Positions 11,362-23,349 of a stretch of DNA of 64,000 bases are shown piece after piece. The DNA lies in assembly GCF_025118155.1 (NCBI RefSeq), contig NW_026251401.1, positions 1 through 64,000 on the forward strand, given 5' to 3'. This stretch comes from Cokeromyces recurvatus. Its lineage: Eukaryota > Mucoromycota > Mucoromycetes > Mucorales > Mucoraceae. Positions within the stretch are counted from its first letter, which is position 1. Each line of letters starts with the position of its first letter. A program made the position numbers and the translations under genes. Under the pieces are notes generated by a model, which saw only the letters and a program-made list of their open reading frames with translations, was not told where the DNA came from and made no database searches.

Positions 11362-11549
11362 GCAAAGTTTTATAAGAGAAAAGAGGAACGTTTTTCTGCT
11401 TTTAATTATTATTATTAAACTTGAATGTGACCAAAATTACAAAAACAATTGATTCAAATAAAGAGCAATAGAGTTTCATCTAACTTGATATGAAACAATT
11501 TGTACTTGTATAAAACTTGTTTTCCCCTTAATCCTGCTTACGATTACAC

Positions 11550-11552
<3 letters not shown>

Positions 11553-11600
<48 letters not shown>
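11553..11600. repeat. Poly-T tract (48 bp)
   Basis: The longest pure homopolymer in this part of the window. Confidence 0.9.
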
Positions 11601-11603
<3 letters not shown>

Positions 11604-12199
11604 AATGTATGATGCATCATCATAAATAAAGATAAGTAGGCAATAAAGGATTAGATAAAAATAGACTATAAATAGTTAGTCAAATACTGCCTATTCAAAA
11701 ATATTAGTAAAGAAAATCAAACTTAACTATCCTTTTATTTCATAATTAAAGGTAATTATTTGTATATAATTTCATATATCATCATTTAAGGCGTAGTTTT
11801 CTGTGTTACTATGAAAGTAATTAAAAGGACGAATCAAAGCTTCATTCCTGATATACAATATTTATGTCGTATTTTTAAATAATAAAATAAACGTAGTAGC
11901 CTCATAATATTGTTGCATACAAAAATAAAGTTAAAGTTTACAGTTAAACTAAATCTTCATACACAACACAAATACAGTAATAAGCAATTTTATAGCTGAA
12001 GCCAGGGTGCTACTAAAAATAATTACAATAATTCAGTAATTAAATGTTTGTTATCAATATACATAAACCAAGCTTGATATAATACACTTTACCGTATATG
12101 ATGAATCAAGATGAGTTATCATAAATAGTAAATAATAGGAATAAGTATTTATCTATTATAACTGTTATATGCATGTTTATATGGAATTGATCATACAAT
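11601..12199. other. Intergenic, AT-rich
   Basis: No gene, RNA or clear repeat seen on either strand. Confidence 0.5.
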
Positions 12200-13370
12200 A
12201 ATATATATCCAGATTATACAAACTACATTCATTATAACAGGATATGAAATAATGATGTTAGACAATACATTAGGATAATATTGCATGTGCACTAGTTTGA
12301 CATATTTTTTTTTCAAATCCTATCATAATGAATGTATTAAAACTTCTTTGAAGTTGATATTAATTCCTTCAAATATCACCATTAGTTCACTCAAAACTAT
12401 AAAGCCAAGTGGAATACATAGGTCCAAAACCTTCAATGGCTTGACGAATATGCATATTAGGAGTAATAAAGCCTTTCCCATAAAGTCGAACATTCATTCA
12501 GACAAATTCTATCAATAGGTTATGCGCTTGATTAAGCTCATAATGGGTAATTGAATGTGAAGTAAGAATATGATTTTCATCTACAAATTACATCCAGTTA
12601 ATCATACGCTGACCTACGAGCCTTTCTTTTAATATTAGTGGTGATTAAACAAGAATCCAAAATCGATATTTGTTACCATTCATATCAGAAAAAAAATTAA
12701 TTAATATTTGTAAACTTAATGTAGAGAGTCTTGATGGCACAGTAATATCTTTTGCTTCTTCAGCCATCTCAATGAGATCTTTACTAGCTAAAAAGGCTGC
12801 AATAGAATGCATTTTTTTTCTTATTTTTAGCTTTATCCAATACTGCACCATCTTTTTAGTGGTTTCAAGATAAAAGATTATGCAGATCATTAACAACAGC
12901 ACATTGAACAATACCTAAGTAATGTAGTCTATGCAACTCACACTATTTAACACCCTATTTCTGTTCAATTCTTTTCCGTCTTGGTTCGGTCTCAGTGTTT
13001 TCCCACAATAACACTCGCTTATAATATGTTGTCTTGTCATGAAGATGCTAAGAAGAACAATTAACATTAGCAAAGAACTGTTGGACTGGATTATCCTCAC
13101 GGACTGGGAAAAGTATCTGTATATTTACAACAGGGAACAAAAGAATTGGTTGAGGTAAATCCACATACTTTTTTTAACTACTGGTAGAAGACAATTAACT
13201 GTGGCAAGAGCGCAACAAATCATTCTGACATTAGGAGCCGTATATGTTTGGTATGAAGATGCCTTTATATAATTCAAGTAACACATCTACCATAGAACGA
13301 CGGAAGCGATTTATTTCAGAAGAAACTGCTTCAAGAGGGCAATAACATTACGTATCTAAATCACAACAGT
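12200..13370 (-). pseudogene. CACTA Tnp2-like transposase remnant, C-terminal part
   Basis: The minus strand, read across frames, gives ordered Tnp2 blocks: SEINRFRRSMVDVLLELYKG near 13350-13290 (compare the plus-strand copy at 4840-4910), then CELHRLHYLGIVQCAVVNDL and HNLLS near 12950-12880, VPSRLSTLSLQILINF near 12740-12690, NHILTSHSITHYELNQAHNL near 12580-12520, and YGKGFITPNMHIRQAIEGFG then STWLYSFE near 12490-12380. Stops and frameshifts separate the blocks. It preserves the half of the domain that the plus-strand copy at 3512-5060 lacks. Confidence 0.72.
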
Positions 13371-13609
13371 TAATTTATGTACCAGAGTAATCATGTATAT
13401 ATTTGTTTTATATTTAACTTGTAATTAATTACTTTAGATAATAAAAAAAATCAAAGCAGCCTTAATTCGACAGCTTCGAAGTGCGTAGAAATATATTTAA
13501 TCTTGATACAAAACTATATTATTTTAGGTTATCAATATCAAAAGTTATAAACTTTATAAGCCCACATATTAAGTAAAATCTTCATAAAGTTTTTTTTTCT
13601 TCAAATGTG

Positions 13610-14440
13610 TTGTCTGTACTTATTAATAATGTTAGTCTTCAAGATGCTGAATCATTAACAGTTATAGATCTAAACACTTTAAGCGAAATAATAAATTTAA
13701 ATAGTGAAGATAGTATGTTGGAAAGCATATTTGAGCACAGACCTAATCTTTTTGAAGCACAAAAGTGAAAGACTGACTTATATAAAGCTCCATGTGTTCT
13801 TGAATGCATGTAAGTATCTAGATTAAAAGTAGGAAAAAGAAGAGTTTACTTATTTTGTCTAGTATTGAAAAATGTCCATTGTGGTAATAACGATGATTCG
13901 GCTACTACATGGCATCGAGAATTTACTAACATTCTAGATATTATCATCAAAAGAACATCATTGAAGGTTCTTGACGGTGAATATATATTAAAATGCACAT
14001 ACGTGATAGTTTATTATAATCCAGTCATTCTTTTTTGATATGTTTAGTGGGAATAGTACAAAGCCTCGTGAACAGAAAATTGATATGGTAACCTCCACAA
14101 AAGATATTAATAATACAATAGAACTTTCCTTGAATGAATAGACAACTCCTAATCTCGCTAAGAACTAGAGATCAAAAGATAATTTCATCAATTGTTGTAT
14201 CCTTAACCAGTTAATGAGAATTATTCACGAGAATAGGCAATTACTTGCAATGGATAGGATTGATCCAGTAGGATATGTATATATCCTCAAATATCAAGAA
14301 GGTGTTTATATTGCAAAAAGTGCTTAAAAAATTGTTTATACTAGACGATTTATCACAATTGAAATCTTTCTTGCCAATATTGCAGACTTTGCTTGTATAG
14401 AAAAGTTTTTATACAAAATTAAGTAATAAATATGCAGACA
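13610..14440 (+). pseudogene. Multicopy fungal family B protein remnant, PD-(D/E)XK-like
   Basis: Readable pieces on the plus strand: SLTVIDLNTLSEIINLNSED, TTWHREFTNILDIIIKRTSL followed by KVLDGE, QKIDMVTSTKDINNTIELSL followed by NE, and DPVGYVYILKYQEGVYIAKS. They line up in order with the better preserved copy at 51908-53864 (TFYRRTASLLDVLFKNTDVM, DGE, RKIDLLL, VELSSNEWK, TGYGYILEKLNDVFFAK). The codon after NE is TAG at 14139-14141, where the other copy has TGG (Trp). Further stops and frame changes make it a pseudogene. Confidence 0.6.
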
Positions 14441-14898
14441 AAGAGTCTGTATGATCTTTTGGTTTAGATTACATCATCAATCAAAAGATGGTTCTCAGAA
14501 TGAAGCAGTCGTTTCGCTGTTTGCTTTCAGCCCCAAAGCTAAAGCTTAAAAAGAGAAGAGAAAAGCAGACGAAATTTGATCTTGAACTTGTCTTATTATT
14601 ATTATTATTTTTTTTCTTTTAAAAGATAAATAAATAAATAAAAAATGATAAAGATGTAATAGTAAAATTTCAATATTTCACTTCAACACAAAGTTAAATG
14701 GTTAATTCAAAAAAAAAAAAAGGGCACTACAATAACACATAGTACAAGTAATTATATTAGCAGCTATTATCTCCAATAGAGGAATTTATAATCATTATAA
14801 TAATTCATTGGGCAAAAAATTACTTTAACTTGTCACATAATAAAATAAGGTTTTTTCTTTCTTTGTTTCTTTCTTCAGAAATATCCTTCGATATATCC
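14441..14898. promoter_or_regulatory. Upstream region of the glutaredoxin gene
   Basis: AT-rich, with A and T runs (14609-14619 and 14709-14720) and a pyrimidine-rich stretch just before the ATG at 14899. No gene seen. It presumably holds the glutaredoxin promoter; no specific element is identifiable. Confidence 0.4.
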
Positions 14899-15298
14899 AT
14901 GTCTGTTGTGAGTCAAGGAATTCGAGACTTTGTAAATAAGGCCATAAAAGACAATAAAGTGATGGTAATTCAAATGTTTTGTATTTAACAATTACAAAAT
15001 AAACTCAATCAGAATATAAAAGATCTTTAGTAAATCATATTGTCCTTACTGCATAAGGGCCAAAGACTTATTTGACGATATTGAAGTGGATTATAAAGCT
15101 TTAGAACTAAATGACCACAAAGATGGGGAGGCTATTCAAACAGTCTTGAAAGAATTAACAAATCAAAATACTGTTCCTAATATATTTATTAATCAACATC
15201 ATGTTGGTGGTTCAGATTCATTAAGATCTGCCTTAAAATCTGGTAAACTAGAAAGACTTTTTAAAGAGGCAGCGATTAATTATTCAAAACTCAAATAA
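14899..15298 (+). CDS. Dithiol glutaredoxin
   Basis: Two exons, 14899-14964 and 15023-15298 (113 aa). The short intron separates the N-terminal helix (MSVVSQGIRDFVNKAIKDNK) from the active-site segment, which reads VMIFSKSYCPYCIRAK, a classical CPYC dithiol site. Further family marks are VPNIFINQHHVGGSD (cis-Pro and glutathione-binding GG-D region). The length is normal for a cytosolic class I glutaredoxin; no targeting sequence is evident. It reduces glutathione-mixed disulfides and ribonucleotide reductase using GSH. The stop lies only 26 bp from the stop of the convergent RAD17 gene. Confidence 0.93.
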
Positions 15299-15324
15299 AG
15301 TTTTGTTCTCTATATAATACAATT

Positions 15325-17093
15325 TTAATAATTCATGAATAAAGCTAAATCTGACCCATCACCATAGATATCATCAAACTCATCTTCACTAAAATCTTGT
15401 ATTGGATCAATTTGCATTTCTTTATCTTCATCTGATTGAAGTGATTGTGCTCTTAAAGTTGCAGATTGTAACACCTCTTGATAATAGTGTTCGTTTTTAT
15501 ATTTTAATAGAGCATTTTGAACATCAACTAATTTTGGTTTAGAAAACGAATAAAAATTATAGCTACATGTTGTTTTTGGCTTAATCATAATGCCCGTCAT
15601 AGTCACTAGATTACGATATGTGCTTGGCATATTTTCTTGCCAGTCATAATTAGATCGAATCACATCTGCATCACTTATATATTCTAATGATCTACTGCAG
15701 CTTTCAATATCTTCAAAGAAGTTTAAACAATTCTGATGTAAATAATTAATAAAAAGATCATTGTCTACTGGTATTTTGTTTAAAATATGCTAAATAAATA
15801 AGAAAAAAAAATATAAATTAGGGAAAATAATATGATAAAGTATTACTAGGGCATACCTCAGGCTTTGATTCAAAAGAATCGTCTTTATTTCTCTTGGCAT
15901 AAAGTACTTTACCAACAGCATGAAATAAATCTAAGGGCCCTGTCCTTTCATCAAATGCTTTTACAGAACTTATCTTTGCCTTCTTTTGACCTTTTCCTAA
16001 TAGATTTGAGTTTGGTGTAGCATAGAATTGTAAATTATTAATAGCAGCTCGAATGTCTCCTTCACTCTTTTCTATTAAATCTACTAATTGACTATCAGAC
16101 AATCTTGTTTGTTCATTTGACATTATCTTTTTCAATATTTTTTTCATGTTCGTTGTTGTTACTGGTTTGAATCTATAAAGATAATGTGAATTAGAACTTG
16201 AATTTAGAGAGTCTTATTTGCATTACCTAATTTGTTTCACTCTCTTGTCGTCTTCTAAATCTCTGGGTATAATATCAATCGTGTTATTTAGTTTATCATC
16301 ATAATTTCTTCTGCTAAAAGTTGATTCCATCCACACATCACTTACAACTAAAATAATCAAACATGGAATAGAAGATTCAACTGAAGATTTTAATGATGCA
16401 TGAAATGTTCTTTTAACTTCATCTGTTGTGAGATCGGGTATATCATCTATAAAAATAACTTTTTTCATATCTTGCTTTTCTTTTTGCATAATTGATCTTC
16501 GTATAGAAGAGGTTAGGAATTGCCTAAATAAAGTCATTGTATTTACTACACAAAGGTTAGTCAAGAGATACATACCAACATTATATCCTTACCATAATTA
16601 TGTTGATCATACTCATTAATCGGATTGATCCATTCTACAAGTTCAAGTGGCATTGTTTTTTCAAGAACTCTGATTAATGTACTTTTGCCACAACCTGTTG
16701 GACCAGATAATAATAAAAGTTTTATAGGTTGTTGTTGATTTCCGATGGATGAACAATTAATGGCATCTTTCACATCTTTTATTTTATCTTGTCGAACACA
16801 TAAATCAGACTAGTAAAATAAATAAATGTCAATAAATGTATAAATACAGATGTATATACATATTATTTAAAAGAAAAGTATTGTACCTCTACTTTTGGTG
16901 CATATCGATCTACCCATAATTCAACTATCAATTTAACAAATAATGTTAATAAATACATTCTTTATATTTTTTTTCCATATTTTATACCTTCTGGCGTTCT
17001 ATCATTATATAAAGACTCTTCTCTCCTTCGTTTCCCTTGACTAGAGTAATGTTGACTAGAAGATTCAGGTAGAATAAATTCTAATTCTTCCAT
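15325..17093 (-). CDS. RAD17: Rad17/Rad24-type checkpoint clamp loader
   Basis: Six exons, 17093-16988, 16924-16887, 16809-16593, 16545-16227, 16172-15857 and 15789-15325, sum to 1461 nt (486 aa) with consistent phase. The N-terminal ELWVDRYAPKVESDLCVR matches the Rad17 WxDKYxP-like opening, followed by Walker A LSGPTGCGKSTLIRV and Walker B KVIFIDDIPDL. A sensor/lid region (SEGDIRAAINNLQFYA) follows. Rad17 replaces Rfc1 in the RFC-like complex that loads the 9-1-1 clamp at DNA damage. It is shorter than the 600-680 aa usual in yeast and animals, mainly at the C-terminus, which ends in an acidic tail. The identity is strong; exact splice sites are inferred. Confidence 0.88.
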
Positions 17094-17778
17094 TTCAAGA
17101 TTGTAATATTTTTTTTAGAAATAAAGAAAAAAGAAAAATAAAAAAAAAAAAAAAAAACGCCGTAAAGTTTATTTAATTGACTCTAGAAAAAAAAAAGTAC
17201 TTTATTTAATTCAAACGCTCAAAATTATTACATCGAATAGGGGATTATAAAGATAGAGTATGGTTTGGCTGGATTTAGTCTTCATTTTTAAATGATTGAC
17301 TAAGTCAACTATCGCCAGGAAATACATATATATAATATCTAGTATACTCATTTTATTTTACTTTATGAGCCTTGCATCTGAAGTAATAGTCGGTATATTA
17401 CTCACTCTATTATCGCCATGAATAGAATACAAAAAATGCAATAAATAAAGAAAAAGGTTTGAAAAGAACAATCAGGGTTAATATAAAGAGAGTCAGTGTT
17501 ATTAAATATATACATGCTAGAAATACTTAGAAGAGAAAGTTTGGAAACTCACAGTAGTTTATATTAAAAAAAAAAAAGAAATAGTTTGCTTAGTCGTTTT
17601 TGATAATGGCATAAAGAGCAAAGATAAAAATCGGCTTATCACTAAAACAAGGTATTTTTGATCTTAGTAGCATTCATTATAAAGCTATAGTACATCATAA
17701 AACAGAAATATAATCACTTTACTAGATTTGGTACTTGTCAGTATAAACATTTGAAAAGATAATAACTAGACTATTAGC
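17094..17778. other. Upstream of RAD17; no gene seen
   Basis: AT-rich DNA upstream of the RAD17 start, with an A-rich stretch near 17120-17155 and an A run near 17567-17577. No coding or RNA gene recognised. Confidence 0.5.
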
Positions 17779-17798
17779 TTTTTTTTAGATTACGATTA

Positions 17799-18026
17799 AA
17801 GAATTTTATTTAAAAAATTAAAAAATGACAAACGATCACATAGCATTTATATACTTTTTGGCCCTGGTCAGATCGCTTATGGAAAAAAAGGAAAGAAAAC
17901 CCCTTTTGGGATAAAAGGGAAAATGTTGAAGTGTATGTATGAGTGATGATAATTGACTATCAAAAAATCATTATTGTATTGAAAGAAGATGATTGACAAG
18001 GGATCTACCAAGTAGGTCAGAGGGCC
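17799..18026 (-). mobile_element. 5'-truncated LINE copy (3' end only)
   Basis: Contains the LINE 3' UTR pattern seen at 46437-46703 and 46716-46905 (a GGTCAG block followed by a run ending in GGGATAAAAGGG-like sequence). It is flanked by nearly identical direct repeats, TTTTTTAGATTACGATTAAA at about 17779-17798 and TTTTTTAGATTACTATTAAA at about 18027-18046, consistent with a target-site duplication. The second copy coincides with the 3' boundary of the adjacent older LINE. Confidence 0.6.
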
Positions 18027-18923
18027 TTTTTTAGATTACTATTAAACTTTTTATCATTTTTATAAATTAAAATTTATAAAGCGACCTATGTGTACATAAT
18101 ATCTTTTAGTGGATTGCCCAGGTCAGTTCAAATTATATGAAAAAAAAGTATCTAAAAACTCTCTTAGGGTACAAGAGGTGAAAAGGTAAATGAAAGGAAG
18201 AAGAGAAGGTGAGGAAGAAAGGGGAATCTTGCTAACAAGTTTAAAGGGACAACCAGTTGAGCAATTTCCTGCCTGGATCAAGAAGTGGAAGAGGGTAGTT
18301 TATCGTGTATTAAGTAATTCATTTCCTGAAGAATGGTACACATCACTGGCCAGCAATAGATCCAGGCAGAAACATCCTGAGAATTTCGGTACTTATACTG
18401 AGGGAGATGATTTAAAAGAAAGGAAAGGGGATCTGCTATTGATCGTGGCAAGAATAAACGGGTGTGCATATGCAAGCATTCAATGGCGTGTGATCGACTA
18501 AAGCGTACATGAAGATGATATGGGCAGGCTTTAGGTATTCCTCCGGGTAACCAACCTAGACTCCATCGAATAGTTAGACTACGCTCACTGTGTTTCATGG
18601 TTAATCAGAGTATTGGATCAATAATTAGATTAGGGCGGTAAGTGGAAAGCAAAACAGAGCGTGTCCCCTCACGTAGTTGCCGAAAACTCTCTTCAAAAAA
18701 TTCTTGACGATGTTTTCGAAAGGAGCGTTGGTCTAATGGAATGGAATTGGGGGCACAGAGTCTCTAACATGGTGTTTGAATGAGTTTATACCATTGAGTG
18801 TTGAAAGCGGAGGCGTGAAGTTCGGGAAGTAATTTAGCGAGCAAAGTATCATCCGGCAAATCAATAGCACGGAAAACGAATTGAGCCTGCAGAATGGACA
18901 CCCTAACCTTCGTTGATGGTTGG

Positions 18924-19535
18924 TGTGATGGAATGTAAATAAAAATAAAAGATAAAATAAAAAGAGAAAAGAGAACAAAAGGAAGTATAGTTTGAGACTG
19001 TTTTTATTCAATAAAATAAAGAAAGTTAAAATAAAGCTAAAGAAGAAGTTAAAGATTATTTTGTGTCTAAACAACTGCTTGTATTTATATTAATGAATCC
19101 TGAATCAAAGAAATAGAAATAACCGTCAAAGAACATGAGTCATGAAACAGTGTTAGTATTCGTATATACGTCTTGTTGATTCAAGAGACTGATCTATGGA
19201 TTATCTATAGGGTGTTATAATGATCTGATCAAGTTTTAAATAAAAAATTTATTGTTTAATCTGAGTATATGTTCCTGATATCTTTTATGTTTTATTTTAT
19301 TGGATCAAAGACGACCTGAATCCTTTATCAAGGTTATAAAAATAAATATTTAGAAATGATACGATGTCTTATAATTGATACATCTAGACAATTGGATGTC
19401 AATAAGTTTTATATTATTTACAAGATGTTATATACAGAGTTTTATTTCATATTCAGGCTTATATTTTATCCTGTATTATGTAATTCATCTATTATAATAT
19501 TACTCATGATTATATCCAGAGCTTGTTCTATAACA
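18924..19535 (-). repeat. Solo LTR, family A (612 bp), 5-bp target duplication
   Basis: On the minus strand it starts TGTTATAG and ends CCATCACA. It is flanked by the perfect 5-bp repeats GTTGG at 18919-18923 and 19536-19540, and it interrupts LINE ORF2. It is almost identical to the inverted copy at 793-1399. No internal retrotransposon genes accompany it, so it is a solo LTR left by LTR-LTR recombination. Confidence 0.9.
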
Positions 19536-19706
19536 GTTGGTTTACCATATGAAGCATCACTTTTACTGACGATCGACTAGAGCCACCAAATATCCGTCTT
19601 ATGCATGTGTTTTGACAAGATTCCAGTTGTTGGATATCCTTTGCAGTAAGTAGACTAATAGCTAGACCATATTCGAGTTGTGGTCGGACTATCTGCGTGT
19701 AAAAGC

Positions 19707-20424
19707 TGTTGTGATTGTAGTAGCCTTTATAATTAAGTTAATAGAAATAAACCATCATTTATTACATAATAAAGAGGTTATTCAAATAGAACTAAAATAT
19801 CGCGCTTCACAGCATAATATTCATTCTACTCTCAGTTTTGATAATAGTCATTGTTTGAGTATTCGAGCATTAAAAATAATTATATACGTTATATTATGTA
19901 ATAATAATAATTCAATAGGATTAGGACTGTTATATTCAATTACATAATTATTTATAAGTCATACATATTATATATAGATAGCTATAAAGATAAATATTGT
20001 TATGTAATAATATCTTATAGGATAATAATAATAGTAGCATATAAATAATTGGTATTGTTATAGCTGACATATTCACTGTGAATTAATATTGACGCGTCGC
20101 TTACCCCAGAAATAATAATCTAATATTTTTAGTAACAGCGACAGCTCAGGCAGAAAAGAATAAAAATAGATTTTATTGTAGGCAGAATTATTCGGAGAAA
20201 ATATTTATGACTAATGCTTTATTATAGCAATGTTTGCTTATCCAAATCATAGTTCTATTAATATCACTTACCTTGCAAAAACATATAAATAACCCTTTAC
20301 ATTTTCACATAATTTTTCCTTGTACAATTTTTGTATTATTTTTCTCAATAAAAAAACTACACGAAGTTTTCACAGACTTGTCTTTTGTCTTTTCCTCTTT
20401 CTTTAACTTTTTGCTATCAAAACA
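19707..20424 (+). repeat. Solo LTR, family B (718 bp)
   Basis: Starts TGTTGTGATT and ends CAAAACA, with TATAAATA at 20284-20291. It aligns along its whole length with the inverted copy at 57233-57895. It has no target duplication: the left flank (aaagc) is LINE ORF2 and the right flank (atagt) is LINE ORF1. That suggests it is the product of recombination between two insertions, not a simple solo LTR. Confidence 0.82.
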
Positions 20425-21035
20425 ATAGTCGCCTGTGATTGTGTATTAATCTGTTCAGTTAAGAGTTTAATTTGTTTACGTGCTTCAGCTAATTCCAAGG
20501 TCAAGTTTTGAATCATAGTGAACATCTGTTCCATTGTTAAAGATGGCGTTTGATGAGTTTGGCTATTTGAGGAATCCTGAGATGACAAAGTTAATACAGG
20601 AATGGAAGGAGAGGTTGTGTTTATGTTTTTGTTGGAAACAGCAAGTAAGTCTGTAGAATTAGACATAGTTTGTGACAAACTAAGGCGCATTTCATACGCA
20701 TTAATCGTCTTGTTGCAGGAGGTACATTTAAATTGAGGTTGTGTCGAGTCGTGAGGACTGGCACCCTTGCGATGAAATGTTGTGATGGCATGGCAGTTCG
20801 GACAGGGAATACGTTCATGCATAACTGAAAAAGTTGCCTGAAGCTCCTCCACTTGCGCTAATGATAAGGCGGGTGGACGGACTTTATTGTAAGGCCCGCT
20901 AGTTGCTGGCATGAACTAAAGTAAATGTTGAAGTGGTGAGATGTATAGAATGAAAGGAAGTTAATGTGTTGTTTATATTGTACTGTTGCGCTTTCCAAAT
21001 ATAGTAATAACTTGGGAAGCGGAAGTGAAATTATA

Positions 21036-22003
21036 ATACAGTATCTCTATTTCAAATTCCGACGATGTTAGTTTTTTTTTGGACGATTCAAAATTTAAAT
21101 TCAGACAAAGTCCTTACCTTTTTTGGAAAAAGTGGAAACGGAAACCCGACAAAGCCCGACAAAGGGAGAAATTAAATTGAGACAAAATGTTGGACGAATT
21201 AAAGTGCAGTGGTAGACGAATTGCCTAATTTTTTTTTTACCTTCTACATGGATGCTACTTGTGAACGACCTTAAGAAGGTTTAGTTAGCGTATTTATGAA
21301 AAAAATCCATTTTTTGGTGCTGATTTAACTGTACAATGGGAAACTGATTTACTACTGAGAAAATATGTGGATTTTTTTCGATTTGGGGGTGGAATTCTTA
21401 AAGATAGTCAGCTTCTCTAGCACTTGTACCACTATAGCACTATACGAACTAAGAATGGAACTCAAAATTCATTTGTATATAACTTTTACTTGGCCAACAA
21501 AGTTTCTATTGTTTAATGAAAGCGGAAGCAATTTTGCTCAATTCTGAGAAAAAGGGGGGATTAAAATGAGCAGCGTATATAACAACCTATACATAGGAAA
21601 AACCTTGTTCTTTTTTTTTCTCTTAGAGTATGGTGACCTACGATCATGCAATCTATTGAGATATATATGCTGGAATAAATGTCGTTTGTAAAGGAAAACT
21701 GAGATGAAATCAACCTAATTTAAATGATTGATCCACCTACAATAATAAAGTGAGGCAATACAATAACATTAAAGTATGAAAAGATTCAATACAAAAGACA
21801 ATAGATACTGCCTTGTAACTGAATGTAAAGATTGATGAATGATAAAAATAAAACACTTTGGGATGCTAGTATGTAGACGCGATATATTGAATTGATATAT
21901 TCGAGATTTGTGAAATACCAATTAGCAAGCTAATACTTTTGTATGCCTGTTTTGTCCACAAATCTTGTTCTTTCTTTCTTTTTTTCTTTTTATTTTTAAA
22001 CAA
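21036..22003. other. Intergenic upstream of the Fanzor remnant
   Basis: No gene recognised. The segment around 21120-21220 has a repetitive feel (CCCGACAAAG twice at about 21147-21165, and GACGAATT twice at about 21194-21221) and could belong to a dispersed repeat I cannot name. Confidence 0.4.
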
Positions 22004-22524
22004 TATGCGTACACCCATCTATGCTAATGTTGAAGCTTTTATATAGGTTAAGAAACAGCACAAGTATGAAAGCGTACAAGCAGAATCTATTAATGATAAC
22101 ACAGACAAACAGTTTATGAAAAAGGGTAATATAAACTATATTGTTTGATAAACCAAACTAACTCAAACTATTAAAAGGTGTAAAAAGAAAGGATACTTAT
22201 AAAGAAAAGAAAGATAAAGCAAATGCAAAAAGGACAAGAAGCTCTACTTCTTCAAGCAATCAAAACTTAACATGTAAATCTTGCAAGAATATTGGCTATT
22301 CGTCAGTAAGGCGTAAAGAATGCCCAAACCATAACTTTACATTGAAAGAGTTATTAAACAGAAACCTTGGATTTAGCTATCAAAGATACACTGTTCCTCT
22401 ACCGTTAAAATGGTTTGTGTCCGCAGCAAATCAAAATGTCTACAAAGAAGCTCTTGAAAAAATCAAGATTCTGTCAACGTTTTTACAAAAAGTTGTCTCC
22501 AATACCCATTTTTTTGTTAATTTC

Positions 22525-23349
22525 TGTTGTGTATATAATGATGTATTACATAATATCTTATAATGTACAGATCAGAGTCATGAAGAACCGAATGATATTA
22601 TAGTTATTAGTTATACACTTTATGCATACAATATTATTTGATTTCAGTTTATAAGACATTCTTGTGATGAGAAAAAATAATGTTATAATAAATACTAACT
22701 CTACAAAATAATGATAAGAAAAACATAGTGTAAGGAGTTATTAATGATAAAGATATATGAATTATAGATTACACCTATTAATTATATATATGTATTATTA
22801 TTTAATATTGTCTAAAATACTAACTTATAAATATAATCATATACTATCTATGAGAACTCTATTCTAATTGAATACACTATATAATATAATGAAATTCATT
22901 TAAGTAGTACATTGAGGAATGAATATAACATAAAGAAGCTGGTTAGAATATAAATCTATATATAAAGTGTCTTTCCTATATCATTCACAAGTATGAACAA
23001 ACGAGATTTTATTATTTTGTTTCAAGAAAAATAACCGGCTAGACCAAACACCAATAATTTAATATTTATTAGAGTTAACTGAGATTAATTCTCAGTCAGG
23101 GCAAAGACTAGAGCTCTAATACCATAATTTTAATTATTCTATGGGAAAATATTCTTCTTTCAAGATATCTTCACTCTGTTCCTGTCGCGAAGTAACCCGT
23201 TCTCCACAAAATATAAATAAAGATCCATCTTGCACTCATCTTTTGAAAATTCAGTTTTTAATTTTAATTTTTATTGATAATAAAAGTTTTATACAAAGTT
23301 TTCACAGATTTATTCTGTCTTATTCTTTTGTTATCTTATCTTATCAACA
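22525..23349 (+). repeat. Solo LTR, family C (825 bp), inside the Fanzor remnant
   Basis: Starts TGTTGTGTAT and ends TTATCAACA, with TATAAATA at 23212-23219, and is flanked by the perfect 5-bp repeats ATTTC at 22520-22524 and 23350-23354. Joining the flanks with one ATTTC gives an open frame across the site (FVNF followed by YILGHPDN). Its 3' part resembles the end of family B (AAGTTTTCACAGA). Confidence 0.9.

Larger units (their letters stand above)
18030..21035 (-). mobile_element. Older LINE, internally deleted and hit by two LTR elements
   Basis: Minus-strand LINE pieces are in the right order but incomplete. ORF1 N-terminus with its CPNC...CTSC zinc-binding motif is at 20425-20912, preceded by a 5' UTR-like segment to about 21035. 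An ORF2 piece (LEYGLAISLLT-like) is at 19541-19706. The ORF2 C-terminus (IRWSLGWLPGGIPKACPYH) and 3' UTR are at 18030-18923. ORF1 C-terminus through the reverse transcriptase domain is missing at the LTR at 19707-20424. The ORF2 parts on either side of the LTR at 18924-19535 align without a gap to the intact copy at 46906-50247, apart from the duplicated 5 bp. Confidence 0.82.

Noticed and set aside
12915..13100. CYCGKTLRPNQDGKELNRNR on the minus strand, first read as a TnpB/Fanzor zinc ribbon
   Set aside because: Neighbouring minus-strand blocks in order (CELHRLHYLGIVQ, VPSRLSTL, ITPNMH) identify the region as a Tnp2 remnant; the CxC spacing is not that of a zinc ribbon.
793..19535. An 18.7-kb giant DNA transposon with ~610-bp terminal inverted repeats
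   Set aside because: The inverted repeats have TG...CA ends and TATAAATA boxes, and the right copy alone has its own 5-bp target duplication inside LINE ORF2, so these are LTRs and not ends of one element.
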